From positions 62,001 through 126,000 of the forward strand of contig NZ_CAKZKL010000028.1 of NCBI RefSeq assembly GCF_937123735.1: a stretch of DNA of 64,000 nt. Direction: 5' to 3'. Below are positions 57,446 through 64,000 of this stretch, one piece after another. This stretch comes from an uncultured Lentibacter sp. Lineage in GTDB: Bacteria; Pseudomonadota; Alphaproteobacteria; Rhodobacterales; Rhodobacteraceae. Under the pieces are notes generated by a model. That model was not told the origin of the DNA and did not search any database. It saw only the letters and a list, made by a program, of their open reading frames with translations. A program made the translations under genes and the position numbers. The number at the start of each line of letters is the position of its first letter. Position 1 is the stretch's first letter.

Positions 57446-58375
57446 TCAGAGGCCCAGCGCCGCTTTGAGCGCTGCGACGGCATCGCCACCGTCTTTTGTG
57501 CGCACACCCGCGAGCCAGCTGATTGGCATCTCCGGGTTGGCCTTGAGCCATTCTGTGGCGGCTGCGCGCGGCGCGCTTCCGTCATTGAGGATGGCGCCCA
57601 TGATCTCATTTTCCATGGCGAGGCTGAAACGCAGGTTGCCCAACAGCTTGCCCAGGTTGGGACAGTCTGTTGCATATCCTGCGCGGGTGTTGGTGTAGAC
57701 GGTCGCCCCGCCAAAATCAGGCCCGAAATAATCATCTCCGCCGGTGAGATAGCCCATTTCGAAATTGGCATTCATCGGGTGTGGCTCCCAACCGAGGAAA
57801 ACAATGGGGTCATTTTTCTTGGTGGCGCGGCCGACTTGCGAGAGCATTCCTTGCTCCGAGCTTTCGGCAACTTCGAATCCATTGAGGTCAAAGGCGTTGC
57901 TGTCGATCATGGTCTGGATCAGGCGGTTGCCGTCATTGCCGGGTTCAATCCCGTAAATCTTGCCATCCAGTGCCGCGCGGTGTTTGGCAATATCGCTGAA
58001 ATCCTTGATCCCGAGGTCCATGGCCGCTTTGTTGACGGCGAGCGTATATTTTGCGCCCTCAAGATTGGCGCGCAGGGTGTCGACTGTGCCCGCCTCACGG
58101 TAGGGCGCGATATCGGCTTCCATTGTGGGCATCCAGTTTCCGAGGAATACATCAATATCCCCTTCGGCCATGGCCGTATAGGTGACGGGCACCGAGAGAA
58201 CTTTGGTGTCGGTTTCATATCCCAGGGCCTCAAGCACGGTTGCGGTTGCGGCGGTGGTGGCTGTGATGTCGGTCCAGCCGACATCCGAGAAAACAACGGT
58301 GTCACAGGCCGTGTCTGCCAGCGCTGAGGACGCCGCAAAAAGCGCCAGGGCGGAAAGCGTATATTTGAAAGTCAT
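57446..58375 (-). CDS. choX: Choline ABC transporter substrate-binding protein
   Basis: 309 residues. The signal peptide MTFKYTLSALALFAASSALA ends before DTACDTVVFSDVGWTDITAT; DVGWTD and FLGNWMPTMEADIAPYREAG are typical of ChoX, and the aromatic residues near WMP and FLGWEPHPMN fit a choline box. It binds choline or acetylcholine in the periplasm. First gene of choXWV. GGGAGACCTCAT precedes the ATG, and the BetI-type operator lies just upstream. Confidence 0.93.
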   Translation of the reverse strand: MTFKYTLSALALFAASSALADTACDTVVFSDVGWTDITATTAATATVLEALGYETDTKVLSVPVTYTAMAEGDIDVFLGNWMPTMEADIAPYREAGTVDTLRANLEGAKYTLAVNKAAMDLGIKDFSDIAKHRAALDGKIYGIEPGNDGNRLIQTMIDSNAFDLNGFEVAESSEQGMLSQVGRATKKNDPIVFLGWEPHPMNANFEMGYLTGGDDYFGPDFGGATVYTNTRAGYATDCPNLGKLLGNLRFSLAMENEIMGAILNDGSAPRAAATEWLKANPEMPISWLAGVRTKDGGDAVAALKAALGL

Positions 58376-58408
58376 ATGAGGTCTCCCATGGGTGGTTTTG
58401 ATGATTTT

Positions 58409-58430
58409 TTATTGATTGACGCGTCAATAA
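58409..58430. promoter_or_regulatory. Probable BetI operator between choX and betI
   Basis: Two palindromes share the right side. ATTGACGCGTCAAT at 58415-58428 is perfect over 14 bp. TTATTGA (58409-58415) also pairs with TCAATAA (58424-58430) over an 8-bp spacer. BetI recognises ATTGA/TCAAT-type dyads in other bacteria. It lies 33 bp before the choX start and 41 bp before the betI start, in the divergent gap, so one site could control both operons in response to choline. Confidence 0.75.
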
Positions 58431-58471
58431 AAACAAAACAAGCTCGGTGACGCAACTATTGAGGCGCTGAA

Positions 58472-59053
58472 ATGCCGAAACTTGGAATGGAGCCTATTCG
58501 AAGACAGGCTCTCGTGAAAGCCACTATTGCCGAAATCGGCCAGCATGGCACGCTTGATGTGACGGTGAGTCAGATCGCGCGCCGCGCGGGGATGTCGAGT
58601 GCGCTTGCGCATCATTACTTCGGGGGCAAGGAGCAGATATTTGTGGCGGCCATGCGGTATACGATGGGGGTTTATGCCGCCGAAGTGCGCGGTGCGCTGA
58701 CGATGGCGCAGGGCTCGAAAGAGCGGATCGAGGCGATTGTGCGCGCGTCTTTTTCGAGCCGCAATTTTCGCAGTGAAACGGTTGCGGCCTGGATGAATTT
58801 TTATGTTCTGGCACAGGTTTCCCCGGAGGCGCGGCGGCTGCTCAATGTCTATCACCGTCGTTTGCGCAGCAACTTGGCCCAGGGGTTGAAGCCCTTGTTG
58901 GGGGCACGCGGAGAGGCAGCGGCGAGCCGTGTGGCGGCGCTGATTGATGGCGTATACTTGCGTCAGTCTTTGGGAGAGGGTGAACCCAACGGGCCACGCG
59001 CCATCAGACAAGTTCTGGAATATGTCCACCTTGAACTGGGAGAAAGACGGTGA
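58472..59053 (+). CDS. betI: Transcriptional repressor BetI (TetR family)
   Basis: 193 residues. MEPIRRQALVKATIAEIGQH, then the HTH TVSQIARRAGMSSALAHHYFGGKEQIF, as in BetI; the effector domain has ASFSSRNFRSETVAAWMNFYVLA. BetI binds choline and represses glycine betaine synthesis genes. GAGGCG precedes the ATG. Its stop overlaps the betC start (GTGA). Confidence 0.95.
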   Translation: MPKLGMEPIRRQALVKATIAEIGQHGTLDVTVSQIARRAGMSSALAHHYFGGKEQIFVAAMRYTMGVYAAEVRGALTMAQGSKERIEAIVRASFSSRNFRSETVAAWMNFYVLAQVSPEARRLLNVYHRRLRSNLAQGLKPLLGARGEAAASRVAALIDGVYLRQSLGEGEPNGPRAIRQVLEYVHLELGERR

Positions 59054-60558
59054 GCAAACCCAATATTCTGATCATCATGGTTGATCAGCTCAACGGCACG
59101 CTTTTTGACGATGGTCCCGCTGAGTGGCTGCACGCGCCCAACCTAAAGGCGCTGGCCGCGCGTGCGACCCGCTTCAAAAACGCCTATACCGCCAGCCCTT
59201 TGTGCGCGCCGGGGCGGGCGGCTTTCATGTCGGGGCAGTTGCCAAGCGCCACGGGGGTTTATGACAATGCCGCGGAGTTTGCGTCCTCGATCCCGACTTA
59301 TGCGCACCACTTGCGCCGGGCGGGATATCAGACCTGCCTGAGCGGAAAGATGCATTTTGTCGGCCCTGACCAGCTGCACGGTTTTGAGGAACGTTTGACC
59401 ACCGATATTTACCCGCCGGATTTTGGCTGGACACCTGATTATCGCAAACCGGGTGAGCGGATTGACTGGTGGTATCACAATATGGGCTCTGTCACCGGTG
59501 CGGGGGTGGCGGAAATCACCAATCAGCTCGAATATGACGATGAGGTGGCATATCATGCCACGCGCAAGATCTATGATTACGGCCGTGGGCTGGATGCGCG
59601 GCCCTGGTGCCTGACCGCGAGCTTTACGCACCCGCATGACCCCTATGTGGCGCGCCGGAAATACTGGGATTTATATGAGGATTGCGCGCATCTTCTGCCT
59701 GACGTGCCTGCGATGGCCTATGAGGCGCATGATGCGCACAGTCAGCGCATTTTTGATGCCAATGACTGGCGTGCCTATGACATCACCGAGGAGCATATCC
59801 GCCGCGCGCGCCGCGCGTATTTTGCCAATATTTCCTATCTGGACGACAAGATTGGCGAGATTTTGGCGGCACTTGAGGCGACACGGCAAGAGGCCATGAT
59901 TGTCTTTGTTTCTGATCACGGCGACATGCTGGGCGAGCGCGGATTGTGGTTCAAGATGAGCTTTTATGAAGGCTCAGCACGGGTGCCCTTGATGATTGCC
60001 GCTCCGCAGATGGCGCCGGGGCTGGTTGAGACACCTGTGAGCACCATTGATCTCTGTCCCACGCTTTGCGAGCTTGCGGGGGTGAGTATGGAAGAGGTCA
60101 TGCCCTGGACGACGGGCGAAAGCCTTGTGAAACTTGGCCAAGGGGGCGTGCGCAAAAGCCCTGTGGCGATGGAGTATGCGGCGGAGGCCAGCTATTCGCC
60201 GCTGGTGTGTCTGCGCCAAGGCAAGTGGAAATATACCAATTGCGCGCTGGACCCGGAGCAGCTTTTTGATCTTGAAACAGACCCAAAAGAGCTTCGCAAT
60301 GTGGCTGAGGACGCTTCAAATACGGGCGTGTTGGAGCAGTTTCGGCTCATGGCGGCGGAGCGCTGGGACTTGGAGCAGTTTGACGCTCAAGTGCGTCAGA
60401 GCCAGGCGCGGCGCTGGGTTGTGTATGAGGCCTTGCGGCAGGGGGGATATTTCCCCTGGGATTACCAGCCGCTGCAAAAGGCCAGTGAGCGCTATATGCG
60501 CAACCACATGGATTTGAACGTTTTGGAGGAAAACCAGCGTTTTCCCAGAGGCACATGA
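59050..60558 (+). CDS. betC: Choline-sulfatase
   Basis: 502 residues from a GTG overlapping the betI stop. Sulfatase signature [18 protein letters not shown]; Cys52 of C-x-P-x-R is the residue converted to formylglycine. [12 protein letters not shown] gives the metal ligands and [20 protein letters not shown] the second set. [18 protein letters not shown] and the C-terminal extension fit choline-sulfatase. It releases choline from choline-O-sulfate. Confidence 0.95.
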   Translation: MSKPNILIIMVDQLNGTLFDDGPAEWLHAPNLKALAARATRFKNAYTASPLCAPGRAAFMSGQLPSATGVYDNAAEFASSIPTYAHHLRRAGYQTCLSGKMHFVGPDQLHGFEERLTTDIYPPDFGWTPDYRKPGERIDWWYHNMGSVTGAGVAEITNQLEYDDEVAYHATRKIYDYGRGLDARPWCLTASFTHPHDPYVARRKYWDLYEDCAHLLPDVPAMAYEAHDAHSQRIFDANDWRAYDITEEHIRRARRAYFANISYLDDKIGEILAALEATRQEAMIVFVSDHGDMLGERGLWFKMSFYEGSARVPLMIAAPQMAPGLVETPVSTIDLCPTLCELAGVSMEEVMPWTTGESLVKLGQGGVRKSPVAMEYAAEASYSPLVCLRQGKWKYTNCALDPEQLFDLETDPKELRNVAEDASNTGVLEQFRLMAAERWDLEQFDAQVRQSQARRWVVYEALRQGGYFPWDYQPLQKASERYMRNHMDLNVLEENQRFPRGT

Positions 60559-60563
60559 TGGGC

Positions 60564-60614
60564 CGCCCCCTTTGCGGTGCGCCCACCCACCCGCCCCGCC
60601 CCGCAAAGGGGGCG
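60564..60614 (+). repeat. Hairpin with CCCACCC loop between betC and betA
   Basis: CGCCCCCTTTGCGG pairs with CCGCAAAGGGGGCG over 14 bp (60564-60577 with 60601-60614). The loop, TGCGCCCACCCACCCGCCCC plus GCC, resembles the loop of the hairpin at 45885. Unlike that one, it has no GGATATTT core after it. It begins 6 bp past the betC stop and fills the betC-betA gap. Confidence 0.75.
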
Positions 60615-60628
60615 CAGCAGGAGAGACG

Positions 60629-62293
60629 ATGGTGATGCAGGCAGATTATGTTATTGTAGGCGCAGGCTCTGCGGGCTGCGCGATGGCCTACCGGCTGAGT
60701 GACGCCGGCAAGACCGTTATCGTGATCGAGCATGGCGGCACGGATGCCGGTCCGCTCATCCAGATGCCGGCGGCCTTGAGCTATCCGATGAATATGCGCC
60801 GCTATGATTGGGGCTATATGACAGAGCCAGAGCCACACCTTGGCGGGCGCAGGCTTGTTGCGCCGCGCGGCAAGGTGATTGGCGGTTCAAGCTCAATCAA
60901 CGGCATGGTTTACGTGCGCGGCCATGCCCGCGACTTTGACCATTGGCGCGACAGCGGGGCGAAGGGCTGGGGCTATGCGGATGTGCTGCCCTATTACAAG
61001 CGCATGGAGAGCTGGGACGATGGCGGCCATGGTGGTGACCCTGCCTGGCGGGGCAGGAACGGGCCGTTGCATGTCAGCCGGGGGCCGCGAAAAAACCCGT
61101 TGTTTCATGCCTTTGTCGAGGCCGGTCGCCAAGCGGGTTACCCTGTAACGGCTGATTACAATGGCGAGCAGCAAGAGGGCTTTGGCGCCTTTGAGCAGAC
61201 GGTTCACAAGGGGCGGCGCTGGTCGGCGGCGAATGCTTACCTCAAGCCTGCGCTCAAGCGCGAGACCTGCACTTTGGTGCGAGGCTTGGCGGAGAAGGTT
61301 GTGATTGAAGACGGGCGCGCGACGGGTGTGCAGATCAGCCGTGGCGGAAAAAGCGAAGTGATTTCAGCGCGCTGCGAGGTTATTCTTGCGGCGAGCGCGT
61401 TCAATTCGCCCAAGCTGCTCATGCTGTCGGGCATTGGCCCCGCTGCACATCTGGCTGAGCACGGCATTGATGTGATCGCAGATCGCAAGGGCGTGGGGCA
61501 AAACCTTCAGGACCATCTGGAGATGTATATTCAATATGCCTCAAAGCTGCCGATCACGCTGTTCAAGCATTGGAACCTGCTGTCAAAGGCGGCCATCGGG
61601 GCGCAGTGGCTGTTCACCAAGACAGGGTTGGGTGCGTCCAATAATTTTGAGAGCTGCGCCTTTATTCGCTCGCAAGCGGGCGTGGATTATCCGGACATTC
61701 AATACCATTTCCTGCCCATTGCTGTGCGGTATGACGGGCAGGCCGCCGCCGAGGGGCATGGGTTTCAGGCGCATACAGGGCCGATGCGCTCGGGCTCGCG
61801 CGGGCAGGTAAGTTTGCGCTCCTCAGATGCGCGCGAGGCTCCGAAAATTCTTTTCAATTACATGAGTTTGGAGAGCGATTGGGAGGATTTCCGGCGCTGT
61901 ATCCGCCTGACTCGCGAGATTTTTGCACAGGCGGCTTTTGCCCCCTATGTGAAGCATGAGATCCAGCCTGGCTTGGCGGCGCAGACGGACGATGAGCTGG
62001 ACGATGTGATCCGTGAACACGCCGAAAGCGCCTATCACCCCTGCGGCACCTGCAAGATGGGCCGTCAGGATGACCCGATGGCTGTGGTAGACCCGGAGTG
62101 CCGGGTGATTGGTGTTGAGGGCTTGCGCGTGGCGGACAGCTCGATTTTCCCAAGAATTACAAACGGAAACCTCAACGGGCCCTCCATCATGACGGGTGAA
62201 AAGGCCAGTGACCACATTCTTGGCCGCGCACCGCTGGCCCCGAGCAATGATGCGCCTTGGATCCACCCTGACTGGCAGGCGCGCCAGCGTTAA
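60629..62293 (+). CDS. betA: Choline dehydrogenase (GMC oxidoreductase)
   Basis: 554 residues from the ATG at 60629 ([20 protein letters not shown]), with CAGGAGAG as ribosome site; the track's 19 residues before it come from the hairpin. FAD-binding [18 protein letters not shown], then [24 protein letters not shown] and the late [14 protein letters not shown] and [18 protein letters not shown] of the GMC family. It oxidises choline to betaine aldehyde. betB, which would finish the route, is not present. Confidence 0.95.
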   Translation: MVMQADYVIVGAGSAGCAMAYRLSDAGKTVIVIEHGGTDAGPLIQMPAALSYPMNMRRYDWGYMTEPEPHLGGRRLVAPRGKVIGGSSSINGMVYVRGHARDFDHWRDSGAKGWGYADVLPYYKRMESWDDGGHGGDPAWRGRNGPLHVSRGPRKNPLFHAFVEAGRQAGYPVTADYNGEQQEGFGAFEQTVHKGRRWSAANAYLKPALKRETCTLVRGLAEKVVIEDGRATGVQISRGGKSEVISARCEVILAASAFNSPKLLMLSGIGPAAHLAEHGIDVIADRKGVGQNLQDHLEMYIQYASKLPITLFKHWNLLSKAAIGAQWLFTKTGLGASNNFESCAFIRSQAGVDYPDIQYHFLPIAVRYDGQAAAEGHGFQAHTGPMRSGSRGQVSLRSSDAREAPKILFNYMSLESDWEDFRRCIRLTREIFAQAAFAPYVKHEIQPGLAAQTDDELDDVIREHAESAYHPCGTCKMGRQDDPMAVVDPECRVIGVEGLRVADSSIFPRITNGNLNGPSIMTGEKASDHILGRAPLAPSNDAPWIHPDWQARQR

Positions 62294-62347
62294 CCTTCCG
62301 GTTGGTTTCGTATTGAAAACTGGCCTGCCGGGGGGCATTTTCCCGGC

Positions 62348-63061
62348 ATGTTAATAAAGGTTAACAAAGCTGCCCGCCGGGTCTGGATGGGCCTGATGAT
62401 GGCCGTATGGGGCCTGGGCGCTGTGCCTGCCTGTGTGGCTGCGGATGTGGCCGGGCATGTGGCTGGGCGTATGGACATTGTGGATGGCGATACGCTGCGG
62501 ATCGGTGCGCAGCGTTTGCGCCTGTTTGGGGTGGATGCGCCAGAGCGTGCCCAGAGCTGCACAACCGCTGAGGGGCATATCTGGCCCTGCGGAGCCTGGG
62601 TCACTGCTCAGGTGCGCCAGCGCTATCAAGGCGCCTATGCCCGTTGCACTGAATTGGCCCAAGACCGTTACGGACGCAGTGTGGTGCGCTGTGAGGTGGC
62701 AGGGGGAGATCTGGGGCATTGGCTGGTGCGCGAAGGCCTGGCCTTTGCCTATCGCAAATATTCGCAGCGTTATGTGGCTGCGGAAACACAGGCCGTGGCG
62801 GCCCGGCGCGGGGTGCATGGCAGCGATGTTCAGCACCCTGCGGCCTTCCGTGCGGCCCGCCGCCAGGCAGCGGCGCGGCAAGCTGCGCCAAAGGGTGATT
62901 GCGCGATCAAGGGCAATATTTCGGCCAAGGGAGCGCGGATTTTTCATATGCCCGGGCAGGAGCATTACGCGCGCACAGTGATTCGTCAGGCCAAGGGGGA
63001 GCGCTGGTTTTGCTCGGTTGATGAGGCGCAAGCGGCGGGATGGCGCAAAGCGCGCCGCTGA
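62348..63061 (+). CDS. Thermonuclease-family protein with C-terminal sunset domain
   Basis: 237 residues. A signal-like hydrophobic segment (MGLMMAVWGLGAVPACVAAD) is followed by an SNase fold: DIVDGDTLRIGAQRLRLFGVDAPERAQ, then DRYGRSVVRCEVAGGDLGHWLVREGLAF. The C-terminal GDCAIKGNISAKGARIFHMP and GERWFCSVDEAQAAGWR match the sunset domain often appended to such nucleases. The start is unsure: no ribosome site before 62348, and 62387 is an alternative. Probably exported. Confidence 0.88.
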   Translation: MLIKVNKAARRVWMGLMMAVWGLGAVPACVAADVAGHVAGRMDIVDGDTLRIGAQRLRLFGVDAPERAQSCTTAEGHIWPCGAWVTAQVRQRYQGAYARCTELAQDRYGRSVVRCEVAGGDLGHWLVREGLAFAYRKYSQRYVAAETQAVAARRGVHGSDVQHPAAFRAARRQAAARQAAPKGDCAIKGNISAKGARIFHMPGQEHYARTVIRQAKGERWFCSVDEAQAAGWRKARR

Positions 63062-63088
63062 CGGGACTTATTTTTTGCGGCTGGGAGA

Positions 63089-63102
63089 TTGATCGGGATC
63101 AA
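63089..63102 (+). promoter_or_regulatory. FNR-type box (FnrL) upstream of ydcH
   Basis: TTGATCGGGATCAA is a perfect TTGAT-N4-ATCAA site. With TAGGCT at 63125-63130 as -10 and a start near 63137, its centre falls at -41.5, the class II activation position. It lies 58 bp before the ydcH ATG. Confidence 0.8.
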
Positions 63103-63160
63103 AGTGCCCCGCTTTGCCGCGCGCTAGGCTCTTGGGTGACATCAGAACAGGAGTTACGCC

Positions 63161-63397
63161 ATGTCAAACACACCTCACGAATTGATCGAGGAATTCCCGG
63201 AATTTGCCGACAAAATGAGCGCGCTGAAGGTTGCGGATGCGCATTTTGCACGTTTGGCAGAGACCTACCACGAAGTGAACCGCGCGGTGCACCGCGCAGA
63301 GACCAATGTGGAGCCGGTGGGGCAATTTGCGGAGGAGGAAATGCGCAAGCGGCGCGGTGCCCTGAAGGACGAGATTTACAAGTTGTTGTCGGCCTGA
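63161..63397 (+). CDS. ydcH: YdcH/DUF465 family small protein
   Basis: 78 residues, wholly helical: SNTPHELIEEFPEFADKMSALK, ADAHFARLAETYHEVNRAVH and EEMRKRRGALKDEIYKLLS. The DUF465 signature is the pattern LxxxDxHFxxLxxxYxxxNxxI. Function unknown. CAGGAG precedes the ATG. The FNR box upstream points to expression at low oxygen. Confidence 0.92.
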   Translation: MSNTPHELIEEFPEFADKMSALKVADAHFARLAETYHEVNRAVHRAETNVEPVGQFAEEEMRKRRGALKDEIYKLLSA

Positions 63398-63431
63398 CAG
63401 CGCCCAGAGGCGCGTTGGGCGGATAAGGCGA

Positions 63432-63460
63432 GGGGCAGCTGGGAGACCTGCTGCCCTTTT
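63432..63460. terminator. Terminator between ydcH and the PccR-like gene
   Basis: GGGCAGC pairs with GCTGCCC (7 bp) over a 10-base loop, followed by TTTTG. It lies 36 bp past ydcH and 4 bp from the stop of the convergent minus-strand gene, so it probably serves ydcH. Confidence 0.7.
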
Positions 63461-63463
63461 GAA

Positions 63464-64000
63464 TTAGCCGACATCATACGGCAGAATGCCACGGCTGTCG
63501 GGGTTGATGGTGAGGCGGCGTTCAAGCGGCGGCACGGACCGTTGGTGGCAGCTTGTGCGCTCGCAGATCCGGCAGGAAATGCCGATCGGCTCAAAGCTCT
63601 GGCGCTCGCTCACATCCAGCCCGTCGGCGTAGACAATATCGCTGGCATGGGCGATGTCGCAGCCAAGCGCAATGGCGAAGCGGCGCGTGGGCGCGCCGAA
63701 CTGGCCGCCTGTCTTGCTGACATCGCGGGCAATGGAGATGTAGCGCACGCCATCCGGGGTCTCGGCGAGCTGGCGCAAAAAACGCCCCGGAGTTTCAAAG
63801 GCGCGGTGCACATTCCAAAGCGGGCAGGCCCCGCCAAAGCGGGCAAATTGCAGCCGTGTGGCGGAATGGCGCTTTGTGATGGTGCCGGCCTGATCCACGC
63901 GCACGAAAAAGAAAGGCACGCCTTTGGCACCGGGCCGTTGCAGGGTTGAGAGGCGGTGGGCGACCTGCTCAATGGAGGCCCCGAAGCGGCGGGCGAGCAT
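63464..64000 (-). CDS. ScfR/PccR-type short-chain acyl-CoA regulator, C-terminal part
   Basis: The N-terminus lies beyond base 64000, so the ATG in the track is internal. The 178 visible residues start in an ImmA/IrrE-like region (MLARRFGASIEQVAHRLSTL, GVPFFFVRVDQAGTITKRHS), continue into DUF2083 (FARFGGACPLWNVHRAFETP) and end with GISCRICERTSCHQRSVPPL. This architecture, normally preceded by an XRE domain, belongs to ScfR/RamB/PccR regulators of propionyl- or other short-chain acyl-CoA metabolism. The cysteines CRICERTSC may bind metal. Confidence 0.88.
   Translation of the reverse strand: MLARRFGASIEQVAHRLSTLQRPGAKGVPFFFVRVDQAGTITKRHSATRLQFARFGGACPLWNVHRAFETPGRFLRQLAETPDGVRYISIARDVSKTGGQFGAPTRRFAIALGCDIAHASDIVYADGLDVSERQSFEPIGISCRICERTSCHQRSVPPLERRLTINPDSRGILPYDVG

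Overview
The window reads as a chromosomal segment of a Rhodobacteraceae (Roseobacter-group) alphaproteobacterium. Supporting signs are the high G+C content with strongly GC-biased third codon positions, the carD-fdxA-S4-helicase block, a fused mrpAB gene, an alphaproteobacterial type-A RNase P RNA, a ScfR/PccR-type regulator, an FnrL-type box, and many ATGA/GTGA/TGATG gene overlaps. I see no insertion sequence, prophage, CRISPR array, plasmid function or tRNA. All assignments come from reading the sequence; no database search was run.

Layout. 0-2.6 kb (minus): a truncated lipid A-type acyltransferase, a DMT exporter and an isolated fliG. 2.7-8.7 kb (minus): a complete Mrp-type cation/H+ antiporter operon (mrpAB-C-D-E-F-G). 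9.3-12 kb (minus): purB, an M20 amidohydrolase and a 50-residue secreted Cys protein. 12-13.1 kb (plus): a DUF6314 gene and bioY. 13.3-18.4 kb (minus): TPR protein, Suv3-like helicase, Hsp15-like S4 protein, fdxA and carD. 18.4-21.6 kb (plus): SCP2 protein, alpha/beta hydrolase and pepF. 22.1-24.3 kb: a lipoprotein esterase, a [2Fe-2S] ferredoxin and a peptidoglycan-binding lipoprotein. 24.4-30.5 kb (minus): a seven-gene envelope/stress operon (27-residue membrane peptide, XpaC, TelA, DUF2927 lipoprotein, SPFH-GYF protein, zinc-ribbon membrane protein, nitroreductase).

30.7-38.5 kb carries translation and RNA genes (rluB, tadA, gatCA, rnpB, rpmG) with an Excalibur-like lipoprotein, an AmpD-type amidase, a DMT exporter and a small kinase. 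38.5-48.2 kb holds a BI-1 protein, a quinone reductase, an XRE regulator, a HisN-like phosphatase, an 8-oxoguanine deaminase, a CAP protein, mgtE, 5-formyl-THF cyclo-ligase, OsmC, YmdB and another DMT gene. 48.2-51.9 kb has two convergent SLC13/TrkA-C permeases. Then come yebC, an argP/lysE regulator-exporter pair and a fourth DMT gene. 55.5-62.3 kb is a choline module: choXWV faces betI-betC-betA across a palindromic operator, so uptake, choline-O-sulfate hydrolysis and oxidation to betaine aldehyde sit together, but betB is absent. The window ends with a nuclease, an FNR-boxed ydcH and a truncated PccR-like regulator.

The most unusual signal is non-coding. A modular, structured intergenic repeat recurs about ten times, nearly always just downstream of a stop codon and on the coding strand. 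Full copies have a small hairpin whose arms co-vary between copies, then a GC-rich palindrome, then a conserved GGATATTT core and a purine-rich tail. Three copies have amplified the palindrome into tandem 30-34 bp arrays, and two loci carry hairpins with a shared CCCACCC-type loop. Other points worth checking are the antisense overlap of a DMT gene with the 3' end of rnpB, the 27-residue membrane peptide, the FNR box upstream of ydcH, and the nested palindromes between choX and betI.
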